Source: Odontesthes bonariensis (Eukaryota; Chordata; Actinopteri; Atheriniformes; Atherinopsidae). Taken from it: a stretch of DNA of 64,000 nt. The notes under the pieces are model-generated. The model saw only the letters and a list, made by a program, of their open reading frames with translations, was not told where the DNA came from and did not search any database. Position 1 is the stretch's first letter, and every line of letters starts with the position of its first letter. Shown piece by piece: positions 12,291 through 25,100 of this stretch. The stretch spans positions 13,308,275 through 13,372,274 of the forward strand of contig NC_134517.1 in assembly GCF_027942865.1 (NCBI RefSeq). Direction: 5' to 3'. A program made the position numbers and the translations under genes.

Positions 12291-15200
12291 ATCAATTTAT
12301 CCAATGCTAAAGGAAAGGCGATGGTGCCAAAGGAGCATGTGCAAAGAAGCCAATTTTGTCATTCATTTGGGGCTCAGACATTTTTAGCATTTTTAATGAT
12401 TAGGAAGGAATCTTAGACGGACAACTACAAAAATCGTCTTGACCAGCTAATGCAAACACTAACCCCAGATGTAATCCCAAAAGCTGTTATCACATAGGAT
12501 GATGTACTGTTACATTCATTGCATTGGGAAAGGAGAGATACAACTGTAGGTGTAATGTGTATTGAATCATTCACTGAAAAAGGACAGAAAGTTATTGATA
12601 TGAATGAAAAGACCAATTTCTTCTTGTGCACAAAGGAACACGACAGCATGTGAGATCAACTTTGCCTACTTGTATGGATGACTATGTTCAGGACCTTAAT
12701 CTTCCTGGTCAAATCTCAAGTGTATGGCCTCCACGGGTTGAGAGATGATGCTCTAGGACTAAAATATCAAAACCAAGAATCAGTGTCAGCATATTTTGAG
12801 AGCCCCTTGTTAGCTTGGCATTCTGAATTGTTTACAATAAGTCAGGTTACAGAAACACACATACGTGCAGGGTGACAATTGAAAGGGAAGGCATTTTTAA
12901 ATGCTTCTCTGGTGCTTTCTCGGGCAGTATCTATGCTAAAACCTGTTGAGCAGTTAATGCCATCAGGCCGCATTGACCCTTTACTGATATGGCATTGTCA
13001 AACTTTTTTTCAAAATTTGCTTTAATGAGAACAAAAATTGGACAGATGTATGTTTTGTAACATAGTAGTTGATGATTTGGTATAAAAAAAAAAGAAGAAT
13101 GACTGCTTTAGTGTTTTCTCAAAATCAGTTGAACTATCGGATTTTTGCCACATTTAACCCAAGGTATCAGACATGTGATGGTCGTTGGTGATGGTCTGTT
13201 TTGTCTGCACAAGTTAGTGGAAATGATCCTAAGTGGGGATTAACTTGCCTGGTTGGTGGTACATGGTTGTAAGAAGCTCAGTGAGGCGTTGAGAGAATTG
13301 AGTATTTAGTGCAGATTAGTCTGAGCCTGGACAGCAAATAAGAGGAAGGCCACGAAACAATTCCCTCATCATGCTTGAAGTTCTCAGGGGAGCAAGCCAG
13401 AATGCCACAGTCTGTTCTGCACAAACATTAAAGTTAATCTTTAATACTGAGGGCAAGCATCACACATTTACACAATGGTAGCCAACAGGCAAAACAACAC
13501 TTTTGCTATTCTTGACGTGTCCAGAATAAATTCACAATGTCATTTAGTTGCTTAAATGTGCTTTGAAACAAACCTTGAAACAAATCATAAAGCATGTTTT
13601 GCATTGCAGCCATCAGAAGTTTGGCTCAATCATATTGACTTGTTTTTCCCACACTTATTGTGCCATGAATAGCTTCTACACACATTAAGGGTCCAAACAG
13701 TTACTTGTGTATTCCATGATACGAGTACATGCACACACTACTGGCTTTGGTTCTTCTAGGCTTCCCTGACTCATGTTTCCTTAAAAGGAAGTTGAGTCTT
13801 TGAGTGTGTTGGTTTCCTCCTTATGACATCACCTCAGGCACAGCCCATGCAGATTGTTATCACAAACTCCTTCCTGTTTATTCAGAATGCCTGAGTTTCT
13901 TCCAAAGTTTAGGGAACATTGGGGGTGGGGCTCAGTTGGAACAGTGTCCGGATAGTACAATTTTTCAAGTTGGGTAGACTGATGATATCAGTGCGCTTAT
14001 AGAACTGAATTGGAAATGTGAGGATCAATTTGCATTGATGATGCTCGTGGAGCTGTTTTAGTAGTATTCCACCAAACTTTGGTATTCTCATTTGGTTAAT
14101 GTGTTTAAAACAGGTCATGAGACCTCAAAATATTATTTCCTCTTACTTAGAAAGTCCAAAAGCAAGAGTTCTTTGTTAGGATCTTAGACTTTTATTCACA
14201 TTGAAAGAATGAAGCACTATCTTAAAGAACTATAAGGAAATATCACAAAATGGAATTGTTCTGTTTTACTATTGTGAACAGGGTATAAAAACAGTGCCTC
14301 TTACCCAGTGGCACTAGGGATCAGCTTCACCTCACCATTCCCTCAGCAGGGCCGAGCTCAAATCGTGGTAGTGACAACTAACAATGGCTCTTCCGGCGCT
14401 TTGCAGAGGCAGCTGCAACAGGGTACGAGGGGTTGCCGGAGGGGTTGCCAAAGGGGTTGTAAAAGCCTGTAAGACGCTGCCACAGTTTGTGGAAGCCAAT
14501 GCTGATTATCCGCAAACGCTATGGTCGACATACTGTAGATTCCATCTCAAGTAAATGCAGTGACTTTGTATTTTGGGTCTAAGAATTTTTTTATTAAAGA
14601 ACAACCAATAACTACATTATCGTCTGAAAGCGTCTTCCAGGCTTTTACAGCTGTTCTGGCACACCGTGGCACCCTGTGGCACCCTGTGGCACCCTGTGGC
14701 AGCTCAGGCTGCCACCGGAAGTGCCATTGTTAGTTACCACTACCACGATTTGAGCTTTCCGTCTCTCCAGTCTCTGTGACTCTGAACAAAGCTGGAATGG
14801 AATGCAAAATGGATGGCTGGTATACTGGCCCCCACTCAAATTTTCCAGTGCTGGAATTGAGAGACAGGCAAATTGCTGGAATTGTGGGTAAAGTAAATGT
14901 TCTCTGATGAAATGATCAAAGGTTCTTCCTCTATAGCAAAATGAAAGCAGCAACAAACCTGTTTTTGGGCCCCTTTGCAAACCATGTAATACCTGCTGTC
15001 TCGGGTTTCATTGTCCTGAGGCACGTAGTAAAATACTTAGGTGAGTGGCTCCATGTCAGTACCCTTAATGTGTAAATCATCCTTTGGGGCTAAATATGTT
15101 TTAGAATTTCCTCTCTGCAACTGATCTTCTGTTATTCACTTTGCTTATAGAGCTTAATTGCCTAACTTCCTGAAAGGTATTGCTTACTCCCATCATGCTT

Positions 15201-18200
15201 TAGAGTTGCAACATAAACTGACGCTGCCTGAATGACCCTCTGCAGGCAACAAGTAGCTTCCCATAACTGCCACAAAGAAAAACAAGGAACGCCCTAGATT
15301 CAGATTGTCTATTTTATTAAAGTATGTGGGTAACTGAAATATCTTAAAAGATGGTGGTATGGGATGTGTTACACTTGTCTCCAACAGAATCCCAATGTCA
15401 TGTTTATTAGTGTGAGTTGAGGACTTCCTCGTTTCTGAAATTTCATGACTTGTTTACAGTTGGAATAGCGTAAATGCTGTTGGCCGGAAACATCTTGTAG
15501 AGATTGTAAAGCATTCAGAAGACTGCTTCCCTTTACACGTTAATGTTTTTTTCCTGGTTGCATCAAATGTCTTCTTGGTTCAAACCTACATCCCCCTGCT
15601 TTTATTTTTAGAAATGTCTGAAGCATGCTTTTTTTTTTTTTTTTTGCAAATTATTCTTTTTCTGCAGCTACAATTACACCACAAATATTTACACAGCTAC
15701 TGCATGAATGTTTGTAGAGCAGTTCCACTAATGCCCCTAAATTGCCGCTGTGAACACTGCCGGTTTTGCACAACAGTTTGTCATGGTTTGTGTTTTCCTC
15801 TTTGAATATCTTGAATGTGCTTGGTTAGCCATTTTTGCTCCATGTGAGAAAAAGATTCAGTTGACTCATGTCTGTGCCTTTACCATAAGCTGACCATTTT
15901 GCAGCCACTCCCATATTAGCAACATCTTGTAAAGTGGAAACTTTTTTTCTTTTTTTTACCCAAGTTAGACAGCATCAGCTCTATCTGTATAATAAGCTAA
16001 GTGTGTGAGTCCATTTATTGATTCTTTTTCATTCTGAATGCATTCAGACATTCACTGGGTCTTAAATCAGAGTTATTTCTGCATGCAGTCTTTGTGTAGT
16101 CTGTCAGCACTCATGGTCATTAAAATACCCGTTTGTTTTGGTGCATGAATTTGTGGGAATTTAGTTCTGCTGTCATTTTTTCCTGGTGGCACTTGAGGCC
16201 TTGGGGATCTTATAAACTGTCTGTAGACACAATGCAGCAGCTTGAAATTAGGGCAGGGCAGTAGGAACTAAAACACGAACATTTATTGGTATTTCTAGCC
16301 TAGAGATGTATGAATATATGACGAAATATGTTATGTATACACCACTATTTCAAGTGAATTGGACAAAAGTTTGAACTCGATGCCAAATTGATGTCATAAG
16401 CACTTTTATGGAAAGACTATAACATAATCAGAACAGGCCTCTTCTGTTTGAAAATATATTGTTTATGTATTAACATATAAATTAAAAAGAAAGATGTACA
16501 GTTTAATGAATCTAAAAAAATAGATAACCTTTATTAGATAGGCGTATGTCCATTTCTTCAGGGCAATGCAAGTGAGGCCTTAATTGTTTCAAAATAAACA
16601 GCTGTATAGTGCATATTAACTCTCCTAAAAACTATACATTGGCTAGCAACAACGGATTTTACAAATGTGATGTTGTACAATCAAATCACCTTCTGATTAA
16701 GTGTGTGTTTGTCTATGAATGTAGAATGACTTAGAGCGTGGTTCACAGCCACTGCTCACAGAGAGCTGCAGTTCTGTTGGACAGAGATGTGATGGAGAAT
16801 AAGAGCATGCACACATGACTGCTCTGGTGACACTAGTCCACAGAAGTTGGCAACGTTTTCTCCAGCATCACCACGCTGGCAGTGCTGCCAGTGAGGAGCA
16901 GGAGAAATCTACATCGGTTTAGCTTTACAGGGGAAACAGATGGTGTTGGATTATATTGGTATCAGTGGTAATGTCTGTTTTCTTACTTACCATTAAATTA
17001 AAAAAAAGATTAACACAAATTAAAAAAAAAAAAACTGTGAATGCTACCCAGCCTCACTTAACAGAAACCAGACCAATGAATAATAGCAGTAGAAAATGAA
17101 TGGATATGTTTGTGAATTGGCAAATGTGGCTTGTAGTGGAAAAAGCACTTTGAGTGGGCAACTAAAATGCTTATAAAAACAGTCCATTTACCATTAATAA
17201 AGCCACTGTGTATAAATGTCATTAAGTCTTCTTTAGAATATCTCTGTAATGATAAGCTGTTTTTTTTTTGTTTTTTTTTTTAAGGTTCCTTTATGCTCTT
17301 AACAAAATAAATGTACTATTTGAGAATATAATGTGGACCAATTGCGAAAGTGGGTTACCAAAAGTGCAGAAGTATCAGAGCAAAGAGAAAGCAGAATATA
17401 CCATATGTTGCATATGTCTGAATTGACATAGTGTTCAAAATGAACCTTTTTATCCTTTAACTGATATTTGAATGACCTTTTGTGTCCAAGTGATAAATCT
17501 TATTTGAGCATCCAGATTTACAGAGAACTAGCTCATTTTCTCTCAGGAGGACAGCCATCCCATTGAAATTTTGCAGAATTAGAGCAGTTTTGATTGAACC
17601 AGAATCCATCTAGGTCAATATAAATAGCTGTAAAGTAGAAGGAAGAAAGGATGTGTACCTTCTGGCCTAGTTGCATGTATCTGTCCCACTAAAGGCTGAT
17701 GACATGTGTATACTTAAAGGGACATATATGACGAGGCAGGTGATCCAATCTGACATCGTAGTATATTTCGATAACTGATAAAAAGGTCTCCTGAAAAAAA
17801 TTAATAATTGTATGATAGATAAGCGAAGGGCAGTCAAAAAAAAACGTTGTTTCTGACTATCTTTAACCAGAAAGATAGATTAAACAAATGAAACTGAGAA
17901 GGTTACAGAGGGACTTCACAATGAAAAAGAAAAACGGGGCAAGTCTATTTTATTTGTTAAAAAAAAAAAAGACTGATGTTAACAAGTTTAGCACATGTGA
18001 TTGAAAATAGGAGAAGGCCCAAAATTGATGAACTGTTGTGTAAATGGTGACATTGTTTGTCGGTATAGGTGGTAATGGTTAAAAAAAAAAAAATCCAATG
18101 GCTGTTGACATGAAAGGGATGAGCACAACACTCACCTGTAGAACTTTTGTGTGTTGCATACTTGCATAGCACTCTTTTCTATTAAGAGGGCGGTAATGAT

Positions 18201-21200
18201 GCAATAGTTCACACTTCTCACTGTGAAGAGGCTGCTGTTCTCAAACATATGACTGCTTATTACTCGTGTGCCCTTAAAACATGAGCAGAATTCAACCCTT
18301 GGATGTATGACAGTCAAGAAAGTCGCATGATTTAAATTCACTGCAATTTAAGACCATGTTTGTTTTTTTTCCTTTTTGGCTTTGAGAGTAGCTACACAAA
18401 CACTGTCCATATGTTCTTGCGCTGAGCATTAAGTTTATAATAGTTGCATTAAAGTGATACTCCGGAGTAGATTCAACCTGGGGTCATTTGAACCGTGATA
18501 TCCAGCCAAGTAGCCCACCCGCAGTTTTTTCGATATTGGCTGAACATCAGCTGAGTTACAGAGTTATCCCGAATAGCTTCTTACAAGGGTTAATGGATCC
18601 TGGTCCGTATCTCCAAAATTACCACACTAAAATCACATGCCATGACACCAAACTTCTACAGTAGTACAAATATGGTCTGTACTCACCAAACGATGCATTT
18701 GGAAGTTTGTACATAGTCCAGGAGTTTATTATTATCAACACAAGCCTAATAGCTTCTCTGCTGCTAAAGCTGCGTCGACGTCACTTCAGAGAGCTGGGAG
18801 CTTCAAAGTAAGATGAGGGTTGATCTACTACTGTAGACAACAAAGCAAGGCTGCTCAATTTCTCCATTGATAAAATAATTTCACAACTCTACAACATAAA
18901 AAAACATGTAGAATATAGCATATACTTTGTTGTCTACAGTAGTAGACCAACCCTCATCTTACTTTGAAGCTCCCAGCTCCCAGAAGTGACGTCGACGCAG
19001 CTTTAGCTGCAGAGAAGCTATCAGGCTTGTGTTGATAATAATAAACTCCTGGACTATTTTCAAACTTCCAAATGCATCGTTTGGTGAGTACAGACCATAT
19101 TTGTACTACTGTAGAAGTTTGGTGTCATGGCATGTAATTTTAGTGTGGTAATTTTGGAGATACGGACCAGGATCCATTAACCCTTGTACGAAGCTATTCG
19201 GGATAACTCAGTAACTCAGCTGATGTTCAGCCAATATCGAAAAAACTGCGGGTGGGCTACTTGGCTGGATATCACGGTTCAAATGACCCCAGGTTGAATC
19301 TACTCCGGAGTATCACTTTAAAAACTTTTATTGGATACTTGTCCACCAAAGACTACTCCATATTATATATATATAGTTTCTGTGGCCTACTCGGGCTTTG
19401 TTTGTACAGTTGCTCACCTCTTCATCACTGCTTGTGCATCAGTATGGCAGCGTCACCACAAACATTAGATAAGCTGGAGGGTGCTATGCTACGATAAGTT
19501 TTGATTTGAAAGAAAACAAGTGTGCCACCGGCAGAAGCTGTGTTTAAGTTTTAAAAAAAAAAGCAAAAGCAAAACTGTTTTATGCAAAACAGGAAAACGT
19601 GCACCAAAGGGCTCCATTATGGGAATCGAACCTTGGCCAACTGCGTTAAGGAAAAACAGCCTCTGTACATGAGATGCCTGCTCAAACAGTTGAGCTATGC
19701 AGTGCCCCTATGATGCGGTTTTTAAGACCAGGCAGGCTACGAAGACTCTATTTTTGCTCTCTAATGTCATTTGAATGAAGTCAGTGGCTGAACTTTATCT
19801 CAAACCAACTGCCACATACATAAAAGCTCTTAACCATGGAGCTTGTTATTAGAGGGTGCACCTAAGTACCCATTTTAAGTCATCCTCTGGGCAAAGTAGT
19901 CTGGAAGTAGTCATGGAGATGGAGGATTACAAGAGCTGCGTTTATGCAGCTTAAAAGCCAAGAAAATAATGTTATCTTACTCTTCTAACATTGTAGCTTT
20001 ATCACTCTAAGGTCACGAAGGATAGGATATATGTTAGGTGACAGATTCTCTACATATATGCTTTAATAAAGTCTCGGTAGCATCTGTTTGGCATTTCAGT
20101 CATTTTCAGAAATATTAAGAATTACAATAATTTACTTAGAGGATTTGCATTGTACACAATCATTCAGTGAGCAGAACCATTTTTTACTAAAAATATATAC
20201 TTTTACTTCCAAGAATGGAAATGTGAGGAGTGGCATATAACATATGTACAATGTATTATTCTTAATATTCACGGTAGATTTTGGTAGGTATGTTGGGTAG
20301 GCTTATTGCTGTAAAGCCTCAGCTGCTTGTGCCATCTAATGCGCTCCTGCACCGTGTGCCCCACGTGAATGATCGGATAATGGTGTGCGCAGCTAAGATC
20401 ATGTTTCTTTCCTCAAGCCAATGACAAGAACTTCCGTGAGTAGTAACGCGAACGTCTGAATCATGCGGGAATTGCTGGCGGGAGCGGGACAAAATATGAC
20501 AGGTGCGGGCGGGAGCGGGACTAAAAGTCCTATCTTTTTGCAGGAGCGGGCGGGCGCGGGACTGTAAATTCCCGCGCAGGCCTCTAGTCTGGTGCTCTAC
20601 TGTTTTTCAGGCCAGGGACCCCCAAACTGGTGGAGAGTTGGAGCAGGGACCCCCCTACTATTTATATGGCATACAATTGTGTTTTATATTTAACGGGGCC
20701 TAGTGCCGTGTATAAACATAACTACTCTGTTATTGTACATTCAATACTAAGCTATTCAAATAATACACAGGTTAATATATTCATGTTTTTATTTTAAACA
20801 TGTGCAAGGTACAGGGTGGCCGCGCCACTGCCATTTATAAACAAACATCTTGCATACAACACTGAACTATTCAAATAATCCACAGATTTTAACTTTAAAC
20901 ATGCATGTAGATGGGACAATGAATCCTCAAAGCATCTGTGGATGGCACACGTTTGCACACAATTTGTGAGAAAAATAAAAATTAAAAATCGATTTCGCGA
21001 CCCCCCCCTGCAGTACCTCCGCGGACCCCCTGTTGAAGACCTCTGGTTTAGACGGTGGCTGATGACTTGTCCTGGCTGAAGCCTTTGCTAATCCCATGTA
21101 CTGTATGCCAAAGAAGTTTATGTATTAGTAAAAACTATAGAAGTATAAGCATTGAAATCGCCAGCTAGATTTGAGGTAATTTTTTCAGTAGTATCAATAT

Positions 21201-22129
21201 TTCTACTGTATTATTAATTTGTAAACTTTTGTGTCTAATAAATTACTGTGATATTTAGAATATCTCATTGGCATACAAACTGACATCAATCTCACTAATG
21301 TTTTGTGAGCTTGGGATTCAGTGTTGAAAATTGACCCCATCTGCTGTGCTTTGTAACTGATCAGCTGACATATACACTAAATAACAGTTTTTGACATGGG
21401 AAATGAAGGTTACTACTGAAGGCACCAACGGCTGAATGGGTGCCAAAGAGAGTGAAGAAAAGTTTGATAACTGCTCTAGATGTGTTGAAGGCTTTGCAGT
21501 TGAGTGGCCTGCAGGTCACTGAAAATATACAGAAAACATATGACAATGGCCATTGGTCCCTGAAACTAACGGCTAGTTTCAGTCATAAAACAGGAGCTCA
21601 ACTGTAGAGGGAGCAAGTAAGTGATGTGTCTGTTTTAGTGATATGCAATCCTGTTCAGAGCTTCCTGCTACCAACAATTCCTGTAGTTCAGTCTACCAAT
21701 GGTCTAGGATGAGGGTATGACTTTATATTATATCATCATGAGTATCTTTACCAACAGAGAATTAACAGCTTTGTTCAAACTTTTGATTAGTACTCTAATT
21801 GCTTATCTACCGGACAACGTGAAGGAACGGGATGGAATGACATTGAGATTTGTGACTGCAGGTGAACTTGGGTACACACGCAGTGATGTTTTTCTTTCTC
21901 CTTACATTAATAATAACTGAATCATTCAGTGAAGTTTTTGTGCATGTTATAAACACTCTTTCCTTTTGAAGCCAGCTCTTTTCTTTGTGTGTTCCTTTCA
22001 TTCAGTCTTGGTGACTGACATTGGGGAAATGCATTAGTGCAATGGTAGGAGGTATTACAGTTACTGTGCCTAGAGCCTAAAGGGCTGCAACCACACAGTG
22101 CCTACCACAAAGTTAGAGGAAGGAAATGC

Positions 22130-22191
<62 letters not shown>

Positions 22192-25100
22192 CTCTGAGAG
22201 AGGTCCTTTTAAGGAAAAGGCCCAGCTCTTGCCTGAGTGCTGAGTGGAGCAAAGGCAAGTCTCTCATGTACAGAAATATGAAACACACTGTTGTGACTGC
22301 ATGTCTGTATGACTGTCAAGATTTTGACAAGATAGTATACAATTAAACACCGTACATTATATTCATTCTGAGTTAAATGACACTTGATATTTTGTGTTTG
22401 TACACTGCTGGTTAGAGTTTGACATACTTCTGTGTAAGGTCTTTAAAGACTGAAAATGACAAACTGTGAATCGATCTGTACTTGTGTATTACCCGTATTA
22501 CTTTCTAATAATCCGTTTGAAGTGTCCCATGTTTCCTTAAAAACTCGTTCAAGGAACTGGACCTTTTTACACAAACATGTTCGGTATTTCTAAATGTGTC
22601 AACTGACCCTGCAAAGGCTACTTTTGTCTCACATTTCTATTTTTGCTATTTTTTTCCCCTTCTGTTTGTATTTCTTTCTGACTCTGCCTTCAGGCCGAGG
22701 CCAGGCTGGCAGCAAAGAGGGCAGCCAGGGCAGAGGCCAGAGAGATCCGCATGAAGGAGCTGGAGCGGCAACAGAAAGAGGTATACAATACACCATGATA
22801 AAGAACACAGAGGCAGTTATATCATAGTTATTTCCACATCGCAGTTGTTCCTACAGAGAGGTTGTGGCCTATGTTATAAAAAAGAAAGCTCTTACTAATG
22901 CGTTGCCCCAAGTAACAGTAGGATATCAGCAATCTTCTTGGCACAAACTTTTACTTTAGATTTTTAGAATTCCCTGCCAACAAAGCCTCAAGCTCTTAGA
23001 TATGTGACTCTTTGACCCTGTGGGTCACAGGTTAGTGGTGTAAACTAGTGGTGTTGAACAGGAACCGCATCAATGAGGAAGCCAGCTCTGGAGATCTGGG
23101 CAGTATTAGTTGTTCATGAAAACATGAAGACTCAAAAAAAGGAAATAAAAATGAAATGAAATGAAACTTACTATTTTCTCAAAGAAGGTTCCAATATTTT
23201 CAAAGCAATCTTAAACCAGCCTAACGACTAACTTTTTTTTAAGTGGTACAAAACTCTTCACTGAGGATACTGTGGAGCTCGTAAACAGCTGTTACTGTCC
23301 GTTTTACAAGCCTTGCATTTTAAACTGTTCTTCCAAAACAGGCAGTCAGTTATATGTTGTTGAATATGACATGCATGTTCGGAATTAAATTTTCAAGTAG
23401 AATGGGATTTAGATTAACCAGGCTCTTTGTGTGAAGCTCAGTCTATTTTTGTCACTACAAAGAGTGCAACTTTGACAGTTGAATTATGTAGGCCTGAATC
23501 GGAGGTGTTTCCTGCTTTTCATAGGTGTAAAATATATATTATAGATTCAGTACAGAGTACTGGCACACCTTTTATAGATTAAAAGATGTTCCACGTTACT
23601 AATTTGTAGTGCAAAAATTGCTCATCTCGAGTAAACATTAACACCTAATAGAAATTTAAAAGTCCTCATTGGCCCCTTGGCACCTCCTGATTGAACGTGT
23701 GGCACAGCACTACATTCTGCGTCGCGTTGAAACGGGTGCTGAGTTGAACTGTCTGTGTGTAATTGTGTGTTTGGACTGCAGGTCAGTGGTGTGTTATCTG
23801 CGTTGTTCTTTTTTTGGTTTAGCACCTTTGATCTCCGCCACGGGAGGCTGCGCTTTTCTGAGCTCACTATTCTTAGCCTGTAGTAATCTCAAACACTCAG
23901 ACGTCTGCCTCTTACCTTTTGGCACTGAATTCCTTTAACTCGCCTTGTTTCTTTGTTCAGAAAGAAATTTAGGTTCCGTGCCTGTACCTACATGTTACTC
24001 ACAATGACTACAATCTTTCTGAATCTTCTCAAGTCAGGCCTCCTCTGTCACTCAACAATAATCTTTGACTTTAGGGTTAGGATAAAAGTATATGTGATCT
24101 GTTCATGACTTGCAATTAAGGCTGGGCAACGATTAAAAATTTAAATCTAATTAATCACATGATTTCCCTGATTAATCGCGATTAATCGCATTTGTACGCA
24201 AAATCCAAAAATGAATTCAAAAGTAGTGTATAGCTTTTAGCATTTAGTTTTATTTTAAATGTACTGCCATATGTTGTGCAAACACACTTTTAACATTAGC
24301 ATCTTTATGTAGAAGCCTCGCTCCACTGTCTGTTTCCTTGAATGACTTGCTGCTATCAGTTGTGTGTTTTGCCTTTAAGTGATATTTTAGACTGGAACTA
24401 CTACGGTGAGAAGACAATTCAACTTGGCAGTGTTTACAGATGACTTTGGTTCTGTCGACTCCACTGTCTGGACGAACTTTGAAATGAAAATGGCCGAGTA
24501 AAAGTTCCGTACCCTTCTCCATGTTTGGTGGATCCGCCGATTACTTTCTTTTCTGGTGCCGCAGCAGACAGCAACAGACTGTTACAAAATAAAAGCTTGT
24601 GAGCAACAGACTTGTACAATAATAAAATAAATAATAAAACCTGCGTTAATACGCGATAAAATATTCATCGGTGCTAAATAATTAGCGAGTTAACGCAATA
24701 ATAACAAAACTTGCCCAGCCCTACTTGCAATAAATAAAAGTATCTCTCCAGAGCTGTAGCAATTGTTTGATTTATTTGATCAATTGATAAACATAAAAAT
24801 AAGTGCTAGCTATTATGACAATCAATTGCAGAAATGTATCATGTAAAAATTCAGATCTCCATATTTCTATCTTATCATCCATTCTGATTTGCAGCATTAT
24901 GTTTGATATAAGTTTAATTTGTCATGAAAAGTATTCAGCAGAATAAGCAGTTAAGACATTTCTTATTTTATGTAATTAAAAAGAAATCAAACACTGTTGT
25001 ATAGTAGTTTTTTAATTATCTTAATATATATCCCTAACAGCCTCATAGAATTAGATATAACAAAAGGCAATAAGGCAGATTCTATGAGTGTTGTGAAATA

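Larger units (their letters stand above)
5588..22693 (+). other. lrrfip1 intron 1 (17.1 kb)
   Basis: Large AT-rich first intron without a supported gene. Recognisable content: a degenerate hAT copy joined to a LINE-type 3' end (8793-9560), a LINE-type 3' tail (11640-11890), a TTTA run (10988-11015), a TG/TA microsatellite (12229-12288), an inverted-repeat element (14354-14756), a TTAA-flanked palindrome (18453-19317), a tRNA-like relic (19609-19709), fish repeats at about 20440-21055 and a CA microsatellite (22132-22185). The stretches 5600-8650, 9600-10900, 12400-14300, 14800-18400 and 21060-22100 show only AT-rich DNA and homopolymers to my reading. Confidence 0.8.

Noticed and set aside
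12083..12416. Three overlapping ORFs with (YI)n or (IY)n
   Set aside because: They are translations of a TA microsatellite.
14645..14980. 111-aa minus ORF starting [12 protein letters not shown]
   Set aside because: Its end runs through the tandem GTGGCACCCT repeat of an inverted-repeat element; no domain.
16240..17060. Possible MITE with ends GGGCAGGGCAGTA and CTACCCAGCCTCA
   Set aside because: Ends match too weakly and no target-site duplication was found.
19609..19709. A functional tRNA gene
   Set aside because: B box is good but the acceptor stem does not pair and the anticodon arm is unclear; a SINE or pseudogene is likelier.
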